DNA of 64,000 nt from positions 57,669,128 through 57,733,127 of the forward strand of contig CM057481.1 in the NCBI GenBank assembly GCA_030035585.1, read 5' to 3'. A program made the position numbers and the translations under genes. Of this stretch, positions 10,053 to 21,931 are shown piece after piece. The notes beneath the pieces were generated by a model. The model did not search any database, had not been told where the DNA came from, and saw only the letters and a program-made list of their open reading frames with translations. Position 1 is the first letter of the stretch; the number at the start of each line of letters is the position of its first letter. The stretch is from Dugong dugon. Its lineage: Eukaryota > Chordata > Mammalia > Sirenia > Dugongidae.

Positions 10053-11893
10053 TTCTCCTGCTGTAATAGTTCCATCCCCCTCCCACTTCTCCCCCTTCAG
10101 AAGTTCAGCATGTAAGGTGAAAGTACAGGTTTTGATTTGGATTTGGGGGTCCAGAGTCCTGCTCCACCCCTGGGCACTCTGGTCTGCCTTGAGCTGGAGA
10201 GCTCTTTGAGTTTGGCTCTTTGGCTGTGCCTTTCTGATTGAGTTTTCAGCAGCCCCAGAGAGTGAGTGGTAAATCCTAGGTGTGTTGGTTGATAATTGTA
10301 AATACACACGCCTTGGAATTGGGATGTCCTCATTTCAAAGAGATGCCAGACAGAAAAGCACTGTTCCCAAGAAAGGTGTGTACATCAACTTGTAAACTTT
10401 CACTTGCACCCTTGGGGACTTTTCACCCTCCGTGGTGCATTTTTTCAGAATTTGGGGGGGCGCTCGCTGGTTGGGGGAGAGGTTGGTGCTTATGCTTTAA
10501 GTGCTGATTGTCCTGTCAGTCAGAACTCTGAGGAACTGGGAACTTCGGAGATTGATGCTTGACAGAATAATTAGAAAAGTGTCACTTTCGGTAACCATTC
10601 GAGCACTCAGCAAAGGAATGGGCCAGGCCAGCCCTCTGCTGTCCAGTTCTGGAGGTTAAACGTTCAGGAAGACAAAACGTAGCGTGTCATGGAAGAAAAC
10701 TGCCTCAAATGGAGAGGCAGGGGTGACCCTCAACTCCTAAACAGTGACACCTGATTGTCTGGGTGTTCGCAGCTATTTCCTGGCCTTCCGCTGCTGCTCT
10801 TTTAATACCTCCTGGAAATTGTTTCACTCTCTGTCAGTTGGTTGCCGTGGAGTGACGTGTGAGACAGCTGGGGAGATGGTTTTCTCCTTGACCTTTTCAC
10901 AGGGATGATGCCTTATTTCTCCTCATTTCAAGATGGCCCTGTTGCCCTTGCACAGCCTCTGGGTACCAAAGCTGAGGCCTCTTCCATACAGTCTCGGTCA
11001 GCTTGATCAGGACAGTGGTTTCCAGCCTTATATTTCCATTAACTATAGGTGGGGCACCAGCATGAACTCACGAGAAAGACCGGGAAAAGGGTGGCCTCAT
11101 AGACTTCTAATAAAGGTAAAAATTTGATTTATGTGCTATTTTCCTTATTTTATATTAAAAAAAAAAAGTTAGGGAAATTTAAACAGTTATAACAAAATAT
11201 ATGGAGATAAAGAAAAAAAAATTTCTTGTATTTTACAACCTTTTTACAAATGGATTCCTTTTTTTTAAAAGTAAATTTTAGAAAGAAAATAATTCTGCCT
11301 GCGTTTACATCTGTATGTGTGTACGGAAATTACTAACACTTCCCGGACACTAGTTTTTTGGAAAAGATCCGAGAAATGCTGACATTGGCCATCAATACAC
11401 TGTCTCCCTTTAACGAGCAAAAATAGCAATGATAACAATGAGGAGTTAACATTGATGAGAGTGCTCTATGCGTCATCCAGCATACAGAATACTGTATATG
11501 TGTTAGAATATTTCAGTTTTAAAAATCAGAAAATTTTCAACGTTTAGCCACTCCATGAAGTAGACAGTTTCAGGGAGGGGTTGTAATTACTTCATCCCCT
11601 ACTTTTCTTTAGTTAAAGTATCAAATGAGCAACAGTCTCTGCAGCATCTCTCAAGCTTACTTATTAGGACTTGGCTTTTAGTGCATTTTACCTCAGTGAT
11701 TGCTCACAAACCTGAGTTGATCCACATCACCTACAGACTGGAGTATAAGCTATTGAGTCAGAGATTTAGGAACTCGTGTTACCTGGCCCTGGATGACCTT
11801 ACCTTGCATTGTTGGTGTAGACCTTACCATGTGTCTCAGTTACCACGATCTTCTTGGACATCTGTCCAGAGTGTGTGGGAGGAATTCCCAGAC
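10053..11893. other. No feature recognised
   Basis: About 1.8 kb with no recognisable repeat or exon. It includes a moderately GC-rich patch (10590-10900) and poly-A/poly-T runs near 11150-11265. Confidence 0.4.
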
Positions 11894-12114
11894 CAGCAGT
11901 TCTTAAGTGGGATTAATATTGTCCCCCAGGGGATATTTGGCAATGTATGGAGACATTTTTGGTTGTCTCAGTTGGGGGGGGGGGGGCATGCTGCTGGCAT
12001 CTAATGGGAAGAGGTGAGGGATGCTGCCTAAGATCCTACAATGCATAGGACAGCCCCCACAACATAGAATTATCTGATCCAAAATGACAGTAGTGCCAAG
12101 GTTGAGGAACCCTC
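11894..12114 (+). mobile_element. MER20 (hAT-Charlie MITE)
   Basis: Clear sense MER20: CCCCCAGGGGATATTTGGCA, GGAGACATTTTTGGTTGTCT, ATCCTACAATGCATAGGACA, CAACATAGAATTATCTGATC, with ends CAGCAGTTCTTAAG and GGTTGAGGAACCCTC. A run of 13 G at 11974-11986 replaces the usual shorter G tract. The 107-codon ORF crossing it is chance. Confidence 0.92.
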
Positions 12115-12600
12115 ACTAGATGGAAGGTCTTTTTTTTTCTGTTTTATTTCTGTCTTCCCAGTGCCTGACATGTAGTAGATGATTTTAAAATGTTGAAATT
12201 AATAACCCTCCCGCAAGTAGAGTTATATGGAAACCTAATTAGATTTTGTTTTTACTTACCAGAATCACTTAAATATATAATGCGCTCTTAAGATTTCAAG
12301 CAGGTTTATGCAATTGGCAAAAGAAAATGAGAAATGAGTCGGCTTCAGTGCATTGTTAATGTTCAAAGCCCTGGAAAGTCTTGGTTGGGTGTTAAATTCA
12401 TGCAAGGCGTAGGCACTTTACTAATAGTCATATTTTAAGTGTTTTTTTGGTCTGGGTACTTGGAAGAGAAACATAAAAAGACATTTTCTTAAAAGCCCAT
12501 TAAAAGGAAAGACAGCTTGTCATTGAATTTAAAGTCATGCACGTATATGGAATATGTTTCAGCAGGAAGGGACTCATTAATGTCGGGTAAGAGAATGAAC
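12115..12600. other. No feature recognised
   Basis: AT-rich sequence with poly-T runs. No gene or named repeat. Confidence 0.4.
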
Positions 12601-12604
12601 TGGG

Positions 12605-12800
12605 GAGTTGGGCAGAGTTGGACTAGAGCCCTGGCTGTATAGCTCAGTATCTGTGAGACATTAAACAAATTACTTAAGCTGTCCCTCTCCATTCCCCTAC
12701 CAATCTGTAAAATGAAAGTTGACAAAACGTATCTCAGAGGGTGGTACTAAGATTGTCTATGTAGTGAGCTTGGCCCTGGGCCTAGCTCCTGTTAACACTT
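12605..12800 (+). mobile_element. MIR SINE
   Basis: Sense MIR, diverged: GACTAGAGCCCTGGCTGTAT, ACAAATTACTTAAGCTGTCC, CAATCTGTAAAATGAAAGTT. It is followed directly by an antisense L2 end. Confidence 0.75.
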
Positions 12801-12804
12801 ACTG

Positions 12805-12910
12805 ATCATGGTTCACTCCTTCATTCAGCAGATGTTCACTGAGCAGGAACTATATGCCTAGCCCTGTTCTAAGTTCTGGTGATACAGCAGAGAACCAGGT
12901 TACATTCTGT
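12805..12910 (-). mobile_element. L2 3' end, antisense
   Basis: ATTCAGCAGATGTTCACTGA, then CTATATGCCTAGCCCTGTTC and TTCTGGTGATACAGCAGAGA match the reversed L2 3' end. Confidence 0.7.
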
Positions 12911-12974
12911 GTTACTGCTCCAGTGATGATAATGAGGTCAAGATAATGAGTTTCAAAGTCACGTTTTGTGCCAT

Positions 12975-13150
12975 GGACTGTTAGTGCTCTGTGTATGTTT
13001 TCCCCTTCAGTGCTCATAGCCACCCGGTAGTGTTGATGCTCCTATATGCCCATTTTACAGATGCGGGACCTGAGGCTTTTAGGGATGAAGTAACTTGTCA
13101 CTAAGTGATGGAGATGGTGTGTGAATACACACTGCCTGAGGTGGAAAGTA
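12975..13150 (-). mobile_element. MIR SINE, antisense
   Basis: Antisense MIR: CCATTTTACAGATGCGGGAC, CTGAGGCTTTTAGGGATGAA, GTAACTTGTCACTAAGTGAT. Confidence 0.78.
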
Positions 13151-13877
13151 TGTGCCATAAGCCACCACACATATGATGGGCACATGGCAGGTGTGTTTCT
13201 AGTCCAATAGTATCTTCATCCATGAGTCACCTCAGCTTTTTGCTTACTCTATCACATGTTCTTGTGTTCATGTACTATGTTCAGGTACCTTGAAAGTAAA
13301 GAATGTATTTATTGTTCTTTCTTTTATCCTTCCTGTCTACAATTAAATTGTTTTTACAGTATTGCCGGGTCCTTAAGAGATGGATTTTCTGTTTATTTTC
13401 TTGGTCCTCCTGCAGATCAAATCAAAATCTCCATGAGCGACCAGCTTCTAAGTTTGGGACTTTCTGCCCCAGGTGGCAGTCCCTGAAATAATCCATAGCC
13501 ATTAGCATATCATTGAAGAATCCTGCTCACGTGCTACCTGAAGTGGGGTCTGGGTCTGCCACCCTGAAGCTGTCAGTAACTCCCCATTTGGATTTTGACA
13601 GGTCCTCTTGCAAAGCTTTCTTTCTGTGTCTACTCTGACAACTCTGCCTCCTGCTCCCTCAGCCTCATTGAGCCAGCTGGGCCCCTTTCCCTTCCCTGAA
13701 CTTCCTCTCCTCCCCAATGCATTTTCAGAATATCCCCTGTGGGAACCTTATGGCCCACAGTGTCTATTTGACTAGCTTTCCTAAGTGCCCATTTGATTCG
13801 ATGATGAAGAGAAAGCTTCAGTTAACTTTTTCAGTTAAACTTAAGTTACAGGAATGAACCATAGTGCTTTACAACTA
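13151..13877. other. No feature recognised
   Basis: Includes a CT-rich block at 13615-13715. The minus-strand 71-codon ORF over it is low-complexity and is not supported as a gene. Confidence 0.4.
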
Positions 13878-13888
13878 AAGAAGAATTT

Positions 13889-14143
13889 GGAAGATTAGAC
13901 AGGCTCATAAAACTAAACGAGACTAAAGGGGCACACTAGCCCAGGGGCAAGGACTAGAAGCCAGGAGAGGACAGGAAAGCAGGTAATAGGGAGCTCAAGG
14001 TCGAGAAGGCAGAGTGTTGCCATGTCGTGGGATTGTTAACCAATGTCATAAAACAATATGCATACTAACCATTTAATGAGAAGCTGGTTGGTTCTGTAAA
14101 CCTTCATCTAAAGTACAATAAATAAATAAATAAATAAATAATG
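13889..14143 (+). mobile_element. Short 5'-truncated L1 (3' UTR only)
   Basis: A 255-bp L1 3' end, with GATTGTTAACCAATGTCATA, CTGTAAACCTTCATCTAAAG and an (AATA)n tail. It is flanked by an 11-bp duplication AAGAAGAATTT at 13878-13888 and 14144-14154. It is the same 3' end as in the L1 at 54973-58019. Insertion by target-primed reverse transcription with severe 5' truncation is the usual explanation. Confidence 0.9.
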
Positions 14144-14154
14144 AAGAAGAATTT

Positions 14155-14966
14155 AGATAGAGTGAGTGGAGCTGGCCCCTGCTGTCAGTTTTACAGATGA
14201 GGACTCTGGGCCCAGAGATAGTTGGTGATAATCCTTAGGTTCCACAGCCATCTCAGCAGCAGAATAAAGACTTGCAGTTCCTATGGACTGATCAGCTGCC
14301 ATTCAAGTAATGGAAGGTCACACTTATACTGAGCTTGCAGTCAACTCATACTCCTAAATCTAAGATATTTCATTTGTTGATTGAGAAAAACCCCAGAGAA
14401 TACTCACCAAGATGTTCTCATTGGTTATATAATGTCTGACTGGAGGCATTTTAGGTGATTTTTACTTTCCTTTTTTCTATATTATTTAAATTTCCTTAAC
14501 ATGGGCATGTATTATTTTTACAGTCAAAACACTGTTAAGGTACAGAGCGAGGAGGAGAAACCAGATTCTCTTAAGGGCAAGTGGGTTAAAAAAGCAAAAG
14601 AGGAGAAAAAAAAAAAAACGACTTTACAAACCAAATCCAGTCCTACTATTGGTTCAAAATTATAGTGAATTAAAGCACTCTAATTATCTGAGCCTTCGTT
14701 TCCTCAACTGTCAATGGGAGTATTAATGACCTCATCAGAGTAATGATTAATATGCATATTATTAGGAACATTTTGCTGGAATTGCAGTTGTCTCTTCCTG
14801 GCAGGGTATAACCTTAGAAAAGTCACTTTACAACTGTGCGGTCAATGTTTTCCCCAAAGAAACAGAGTGAATAAAACCCTCACAAAGCTGATGTGAAGAC
14901 TGACTGAAATAAGTATATAAAGCACATGTCACAGAACTTGGTATGCAGTCAACGATAGCCTTAATC
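14155..14966. other. Weak MIR/L2-like traces
   Basis: Bases 14170-14290 resemble antisense MIR (TTTTACAGATGAGGACTCTG). The stretch 14690-14960 has a MIR-like CTCAACTGTCAATGGGAGTA and an L2/MIR-like end. These are too diverged for firm calls. Confidence 0.4.
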
Positions 14967-15143
14967 TGTTAACCATTGAGTCGATTCTGACTCATGCGAC
15001 CCCATGTGATAGAGTAGAACTGTTTCATAGGGTTTTCTTGACTGTAATCTTTATGCAAGTACCTTGCCAGGCCTTTCTTCCATTGTGCTTCTAGGTGGGT
15101 TTGAATAGATTAGTGGTCAAGTACAAATTGTTTGTACCAACCA
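14967..15143 (-). mobile_element. AfroSINE, diverged
   Basis: Antisense AfroSINE (TTAACCATTGAGTCGATTCT, GATAGAGTAGAACTGTTTC, GCCAGGCCTTTCTTCCATTG) with a degenerate head. It directly adjoins the RTE element that follows. Confidence 0.8.
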
Positions 15144-15149
15144 GGGACC

Positions 15150-15765
15150 ATCAATAAATGAGAAAATACTGAATTTGTCAAGGATTTCATTTTACTTGGA
15201 TCCGCAGTCAAAGCCCATCAAAGCAGCAGTCAAGAAATCAAACAACGTATTCCATCAGGCAAATCTGCTGCAAAAGACCTCTTTAAAGTGTTGAAAATAA
15301 AAAATGTCACTTTGAGGACTAAGGTGCACCTGTCCTAAGTCATGGTATTTTCAGTCACCTCATATGCGTGTGAAAGCTGGACAATGAATAAGGAAGACCG
15401 AAGAATTGATGCCTTTGAATTATGAGATTGGTGAAGAGTATTGGATAGACCATGGACTACTAGAAGAACAAACAAGTGTATCTTAGAAGTACAGCCAGAT
15501 TGCTCCTTGGTAGCGAGGATGGGAAGACTGTCTCGTGTACTTTGTTATCCAGGAGGGACAAGTACCTGGAGAAGGATATCATGCTTGGTAGGGTAGTGGG
15601 TCAGCAAAAAAGAGGAAGACTTGAGACGGATTGACACAGTGGCTGCAACAATGGGCTCAAGCATAGCAACAATCATGGTGCCCGACTGGGCAGTGTTTCA
15701 TTCTGTTCTGCATAGAGTCACCACGATTCAGAACTGACTCCACCGCACCTAACAACAACAACAAC
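15150..15765 (+). pseudogene. BovB/RTE LINE: decayed C-terminus of RT ORF and 3' tail
   Basis: Contains the end of the RTE reverse-transcriptase ORF in broken frames: a GSTIN-like segment at 15200, TAKDLFKVLK-like at 15275, the ESWTMNKEDRRIDAF segment at 15375, and the GRP-TRWIDTV-like segment at 15630. The tail ends CCTAACAACAACAACAAC. A premature TGA falls at about 15422 within FEL-W. This is the longest RTE coding remnant here. Such elements are the presumed source of machinery for AfroSINEs. Confidence 0.85.
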
Positions 15766-15984
15766 TCTTACTGATTTCTAATATCAGTTTAGTTAATAGT
15801 GTCATTTTTGTTGCTATCACATGTTTATTGTGTGAACCAAATTATAACTTCAAATTTAAGGTATTATTAATACTGCTTTTTATTTTTAGGTACCACTGGA
15901 AATAATATCTTAACAAGGATGATCAACTCCAAAGACATTAAATGGTGTAAGGTAGAGGCTTACACCAATTATCAATTCTTCATT

Positions 15985-16440
15985 TCTTCCTTCATGGCAC
16001 AATCTCAACATAACATCAATTCTATGACATATTTCAGCCTCTCTTGCCATTAGGTGGAATCATATAACAGCTTCCTGGCCAGTGAGATGTAGGGAAGAGT
16101 ATAATGTGAGATTTCTGGCAAGTCTATTTAAAGGGAGCTAAAGCAACTGGGAGGGAAGCCATTTTACCTTTTTTCCTATTCTTCCCTGCTGCTTGGATGC
16201 CATTATAATGGTAGGAACTGCAGCAGCCATTTTGGTCTAAGAGGTAATCTTGGAATGGTAGCCTTGCATGGCAGAGGAGAAAGATTGAAGGAGTCTGAGT
16301 CCCTGATGGACTACAGGTAGCAACATTCCTAATCCTGGACTACCAACCATCAGTCTTCTTTTATGTGAAAGAATAAATCCTTATATCTTTAAGTCCTTTT
16401 ATTTGTTTTTGTTCCTAGCATCCAAATATAATTCCTATGT
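15985..16440 (+). mobile_element. MLT1-class LTR, sense
   Basis: Sense MLT1-type landmarks: GGAACTGCAGCAGCCATTTT, GAAGGAGTCTGAGTCCCTGA, AGAATAAATCCTTATATCTT (AATAAA polyadenylation signal at about 16372) and TCCTTTTATTTGTTTTTGTT. Ends are approximate. Confidence 0.65.
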
Positions 16441-17578
16441 GATATAATCTCTCTGCTTAGCACTTTGACATAATTTCTCTTACTGGACATGGAGTACTTT
16501 CAACAATTTTGTTCCTCCCTGGCAAATTTCTCTATTATGATACAAAAAAGCAAGCTGACTTAAATTTAACTTAATTGTTGAGCAAATCAACAAACAAAAA
16601 CCCTCATTGTAAGGGTAAATACAAATGCATGTTGTTCCTTGACATGCATTTTCGGCTTATTTGGAAGAAATAGTTTTGGAGAAACGAATGACTGGCCTGT
16701 GAAGTAGGTTCGCTGCCTGCATTCCTTCAGCATACGGGCTCCCAGTCCAATTTCTCATCTTGTGGTTGATGCTACCTTGGTGCCAATGGAAGGGCATGGC
16801 TGCCTGGTCTGCTGTTCAGTATGGGGTTTTCTAAGGTGGTACCAATATTTCCTTAAAGCTGTTGAGGTATTTTCCTTCAAACAGATGGTTGTAGCATGAA
16901 TCTGATAAGTTCTTCATATACTTCGTATACACTGGCTAGAGAAATGCCACAGAGGATATTTGTTCCTCCAGAATACAAAGAACACTGAGTATTTTTTTTC
17001 TCTACTAAAATGTACTTTGTCAAGCAGGTCATGTTAGATAACATAGTAGAAAAAGAGGAAAATGTAAAAATGTGCCATCTAACTGATATTAAAACACACA
17101 CACAAAACAGCTGCCCTTTAAATGGTCCATTGGCCACTAAGATCAGGTGCGGGCTGAATTAAGAGCATTGGATAATTGACCTTCCGTGTGAATAAATTAG
17201 AATAGATTAGATTTGACTGACCACATAACAATTTAAATAATAAAAAAGCCACTTTCTTTTACTAGGCTACTTTGTGGTGTTGGGTCTCAGAGGTGATTAA
17301 CCATGTGTTTTTCTTGTTGGAAGACTTTCCTAAACACAAGCTAATGGACTAAAACGGAGACTGTAATATTGTGCCTTTTTTTAAATTGAAGGACTCAAAG
17401 GAACATATGACAGACAGAGCTGTTTAAAGACATTCTAGATGGGCAGCATGCTTAGAAGGTTTAAAATGCATTGAACCTTGCCTTCCAGACTTGTGGGGTC
17501 GATCTTGGGATTCTGACTTCATGGGCAGTTGGGATGTGATGTTCTCAGGATATTTTTTTGCTTTTCTGACCTTTACTC
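16441..17578. other. No feature recognised
   Basis: AT-rich, with a (CA)n run at 17095-17107. The 86-codon minus-strand ORF ending near 16877 has no family signature and is probably chance. Confidence 0.4.
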
Positions 17579-17580
17579 CA

Positions 17581-17770
17581 AGGAGCCCTGGTGGCACAGT
17601 GGTTAAGGGCTTGGCTGCTAACTGAAAGGTCGGCGGTTAGAACCCACCAGTGCCTCTGCAGGAAAAAATGTGGCAGCCTGCTTTCATGAAGATTACAGCC
17701 TAGGAGACCCTGTGGGGCAGTTCTCCTCTGTCCTATAGAGTTGCTGTGAGATGGCAGTGGGTTGGGATCT
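17581..17770 (+). mobile_element. AfroSINE
   Basis: Sense AfroSINE with an excellent head: GGAGCCCTGGTGGCACAGTG (A box) and AAGGTCGGCGGTTAGAACCC (B box). Flanked by a near-identical duplication CCTTTACTCCA / TCTTTGCTCCA. The normally conserved GAGTCGGAATCGACTC segment near the end is deleted (GAGATGGCAGTGGG). Confidence 0.92.
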
Positions 17771-18146
17771 TTGCTCCATTGTGTATGTGTCTGTGTGTGT
17801 GTAAGTGATATGTGATGAAGACCACCATGTATCTGCAGTAAAGATAGGACTACTAGTTTAAGCAGAGTCATAGAGCTAAAAAGGGCCTTAGATAACCCAG
17901 TGAGTTTACAGTAAGGAGATGCAAGGCCAGTAATAGGAAATGCCCTGCCCTCAGATCAGAAACGGCCCTGATGTATGTTGGATGGTATGAAAAATTGTTC
18001 TTATATAGAGAAATCCTAGTCCTAGCCCCTGCGCTCGCTGATATTTGGACTTATTACTTAAACTCTTCTATAGAAAGAGGGTATTGTCAGTACCTTTTTC
18101 TTAGGATTGTTTTGGGATTGAAGTGAGATAAATGCCTAAAAAGCAC

Positions 18147-18803
18147 CACTTGGGTTATTATTGCTATATAGCAAACCACCCCGAAGCTCAGTGGCTTAAA
18201 ACAATGACCTTTTTATTTTCTTATAATTCTGCCCAAGGGGCTGGGATCAGCTGGGTGGTCCTTCCACGGTTGTAGTCGGTGTTTACTCACGGGAGTGCAT
18301 TTGGCTGGCAGGTCAGCTAGCGGCTGGGCTCAGCTGTGATGCTGGAGCGGCTGGGCTTTCCCACCATTTCCATATTATTTCCAGACCTCTCCCTCTTCCA
18401 TGTGACATCTCCACACAGCCTCTTCATATGGCCTTTCCAGCTCAGTGACCAGACTTTTTATGTGTACTTCAGGGCTTCCAAAAGGACAAAGGCAGAAACT
18501 GCCAGGGCTTTTCAAGGCATAAGCCTGGAACTCATGCAGTATCTCTTTTGCCACATTCTAGTGGTTAAAACAAGTCCAAGGCCCAGCCAAGACTCAAGGG
18601 GAGGGGCCTATACTAGGGCATGCATAAATGTTGACGTGGTTCATTGGGGGACCCTAATGTAACAGTGACTACAACAGTGGGCACAAGCATAACAATAATT
18701 GTGAGGATGACACAGGACCAGGCAGTGTTTCGTGAAATTGTACCTGGAGTTGCTATCGACTCAATGGCACCTAACAACAGCAACAATGTAACAGATGACC
18801 ACA
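18147..18803 (-). mobile_element. MLT1-class LTR, antisense, carrying an RTE fragment
   Basis: Antisense MLT1: ACCACCCCGAAGCTCAGTGG, CTTAAAACAATGACCTTTTT, GGGATCAGCTGGGTGGTCCT, GTGGTTCATTGGGGG. It is interrupted at 18666-18784 by an RTE 3' end. The 108-codon plus-strand ORF is chance. Confidence 0.72.
18666..18784 (+). mobile_element. RTE 3' end fragment
   Basis: A 119-bp RTE tail (GTGGGCACAAGCATAACAAT, ACCAGGCAGTGTTTCGTG, GCACCTAACAACAGCAAC) with an exact 10-bp duplication AATGTAACAG at 18656-18665 and 18785-18794. Confidence 0.88.
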
Positions 18804-19144
18804 AGCACCTAGCACTGCGTCTGGCACATGGTGAGGACCTATAAAATGCTGTTTGCTCTCTTTTGATGTAATAATAGTACTACTAGCTGTTTTTGTTGTG
18901 ATACTGTTGTTGTTATGCATAGGCATAGATGGAAAACAATTTATATAGATGTTTTGAAAGATCAAATATAATTTTGTTGTATATCTCTTAGTTCAAATCT
19001 ATATCATTGTTATCCACAGTTTTCCCGAGAGATCTACTGTAAAAGTATAGATGGGAAAAAAATTTTTTTCATTAGGTGGTAAATCAATTCCCTAACTCAG
19101 TGGGGTTTTTTTTTTTTTTTCTTTTTGGTTTTTGGTTGGATATA

Positions 19145-19290
19145 TGAATCAACTTAGTGATCTTATTAAAATGCTGATTCTTATTCAAGCAGGTCTGGGT
19201 TGGGGCTGGAGATTCTGGATTTCTAATAAGATCCAAGGTGATTTTGATGCTGCTGATATAGAAAACCATACTCTGAGAAGGAAGGTTATA
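19145..19290 (+). mobile_element. MER5A
   Basis: Sense MER5A: CTTATTAAAATGCTGATTCT, AGGTCTGGGTTGGGGCTGGA, AAGGTGATTTTGATGCTGCT, ending ACTCTGAGAA. Confidence 0.65.
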
Positions 19291-20361
19291 GTCTACGACT
19301 CAAGAGACCCTGGTCTCGACAACTAGCAACATCTGAAACTGAAGATTGCCTGAGGCACCAGGCCTTCGTTAAGAGCAAGTCATTGCATCGTTTTGTGGAG
19401 GATATTTGGGAAATGTTTGGATTTGATGAGTTTTCCATGTCTGATGGTCATATAATGTGATTGTATGACTACTTGAACTTTTTCCTTTTATCAAAATTCT
19501 TTTCTTTAGAAAATCATGCATTCACAATTTTAAAATTTCAAAGAATACATAAAGGTATAAAGAAAAAAAGGAAAGTAACCTGGAATCATTCACACTGGCA
19601 TTAAGATTTTGGTGTGTATCTTCCCAGACTTTTCATTTTAATTTTTTCCCCCAAACATTTTTTTCTCTCTGGCAAGTATGTGTATTTGCTTTTAAATAGT
19701 CACAGCTGAAAGTCTTATAGAATATTCCAAGTTTAGTTGTTTTACTTGAGAGAGAGAAAAAGATACCATGATGTATTTTTGCAAATGTATTTTAAACTTT
19801 GCATTATTTATAGTCTGTCCTTAGAAGCTTGAAATTAAAATCTCTTTCCTTACTGATTTTGATTCTTTCTTGTCTGACTTACACTGATTTCACCTTCCTG
19901 TGTTTCTCATGAAGCCTGAAATTGCCATACCCTTATTTGAGTGTAGTTTCTCCTTTGCCCTCACATACTGTGGACAGCAGAACAACTCAGTTTCTTTTAT
20001 CAGCCACTCTCTCATCCTTCTATCTATATTCCATCCAGTGTTCCAGAAAGCTGTTGAATGAGGGTTTATGCTGTCACTGAGTTTGCAAATACCTTGTTCT
20101 GTAACCTCTGAGGAGCATTTATTTCCTCTGCAGAGGAGCTCGTTGTCCCGGTGGCTTCTCTGGTCTTCCTTTTGTAGGACCTGCCTGTATCACGGCCCTT
20201 GCATATAATGGGCCATGTATTTTTGTTGGATTATTTGGTAATGAGGGCAATGAGTCCTATGCAGTTTAACTTAAGATAGTTACTGGGGAGGAGGACTGAC
20301 ACCATGGCCAGGTGGGTACCACAAGTCCCACACATGTTTGCACCTAGCTGATAAATTTTTT
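19291..20361. other. No feature recognised
   Basis: Unique-looking. The 19500-19680 segment (TACATAAAGGTATAAAGAAA...TCTTCCCAGACTTTTCATTT) has the style of an old LINE fragment but is not assignable. Confidence 0.4.
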
Positions 20362-20519
20362 TTTAAAAAAACCATTGCCATCAAGTTGATTCTGACTCAT
20401 AGCGACCCTATAGGACAAAGTAGAACTGCCCCATCGAGTTTCCAAGGAGTAGCTGATGAATGTGAACTGCTTACCTTTTGGTTAGCAGCTGAGGTCTTAA
20501 CCACTACCCACTAGGGCTG
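20362..20519 (-). mobile_element. AfroSINE
   Basis: Antisense AfroSINE: AAACCATTGCCATCAAGTTG, GACTCATAGCGACCCTATAG, head GGTCTTAACCACTACCCACT. Confidence 0.92.
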
Positions 20520-21465
20520 ATAAGGAAGCTAAAAAATGCCACAGAATTGACATGCTCTTGAGATTCTGCTGCTAAGGAAGAAATCAAGAATTAGTATTAG
20601 TTATCCTAGTATCTTTTGCCTTATACCAATTACTAATGTCTTTGGAATGAATCATCCTGGATTGAGAAATTATTAGAAGTTTAGCTAAAAATAACAATCA
20701 TGGTAATAATACCTTAAACTTGAGGAGAACTGGGCAAAGAGCGCACCCGATACCCTCAGGACAAGGTGAGAGAGGCACGGGGAGAAGCTGGGAGCTTGTG
20801 CATTCTCAGTGCTGTTAGAACACTGGGCAGGGGAATGACCGTGGGAAGGCCTGCTCGTTCAGGGCCAAATCTTTGTTCTACTTTTTTTCACTTTCTCTGT
20901 CACATTCCCTAAGAAGGTGTCTGTCCCATCAGTGATTCCTCCGCCCAGTAGCTGGAGCCCATGATAGTATATTTTGATAGTAGTAGTTACCCTAATATTG
21001 AGAATTATAAAAATTGAAATTGTTCAAGTTAGAAAGTTAATTTCTGCACATTCTCCCCACCAAAATTATCTTACATTTTTAATATATGTCACTTTAGAGC
21101 ATTCCATTTTTAGGAGCAGGAAGAAATTAAAAATCTTTTTTCCTCCAATCTGATTTTAGGGGGGAAAAAAAGCTCTCTTTTTAGTCAGAGGATTTGACTG
21201 AGTTGTTTAGGCAAAAACATGAAAGGTGCTTACAGTGATTTATACCCCTAATCCCAAGTGTATGTTAAGCGCAAAACAATACTTTATATACAGGAGGCTG
21301 GACCAAAATGATCTTTATTTACCCAAAAGATGGGGAGGATGTGCTAGAGGTCTCTGCAATGTCTTCTTTACCTGAATGATCCACCGGTTTTAAGTTATGA
21401 ATGTAAAAATACTTGTTGACCTATAAAATAAACAATAACACTCATGAGGAACGTGCTCATTAGAA
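20520..21465. other. No feature recognised
   Basis: Unique-looking sequence, moderately GC-rich at 20725-20960. No gene or named repeat. Confidence 0.4.
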
Positions 21466-21469
21466 CAAT

Positions 21470-21724
21470 CTACTATGCGAGACCAAACAGGCAGCATTTG
21501 CCCAAAAGCAAAGATGGGAAGACAAGGAAGGGCAGGGAGATTAGGGGGATGGGAACGGGGCAAGCGGGGTGGAAATAGGGAGTGTGCTGACACATTGATG
21601 GGATAGCAACCAATGTCACGGAACAATTTGTGTATAAATTGTTAAATGGGAAACTAATTTGCTATGTAAACTTTCACCTAAAACACAATAAAATGTTGAA
21701 AAGAATATTAAAAAAAAAAAAAAA
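21470..21724 (+). mobile_element. L1 3' end
   Basis: L1 3' UTR of the same type as at 13.9 kb: AGCAAAGATGGGAAGACAAG, AGCAACCAATGTCACGGAAC, TAAACTTTCACCTAAAACAC, AATAAAATG and a poly-A run. The 5' limit is approximate and no target duplication was established. Confidence 0.8.
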
Positions 21725-21931
21725 CTTGCTACTATTCAGAGGTAAAAGGAATCAGATGTATATGGAAATGGAAAACTTGAAATAAGTAAAACTGTTTGGG
21801 TCATGATGACATAGACCCAAAGAACTGCACGCAATGCATGAACCTTGAATGGATCTCGATTTGAGTATGTGTCAATAATACATTCTTGGGATACTTAGGG
21901 GAATTTCACTATGGACTGCATATTCGATAAT

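Larger units (their letters stand above)
18030..18890 (+). mobile_element. MIR SINE split by MLT1 and RTE insertions
   Basis: The MIR first part runs 18030-18146 (ATTACTTAAACTCTTCTATA, GAAGTGAGATAAATGCC). It resumes at 18804 with AAGCACCTAGCACTGCGTCT, GGCACATGGTGAGGACC. The intervening 657 bases are an MLT1 LTR that itself carries an RTE insertion. The pentamer AGCAC occurs at both junctions (18142-18146, 18804-18808), as expected for an LTR target duplication. Confidence 0.7.
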
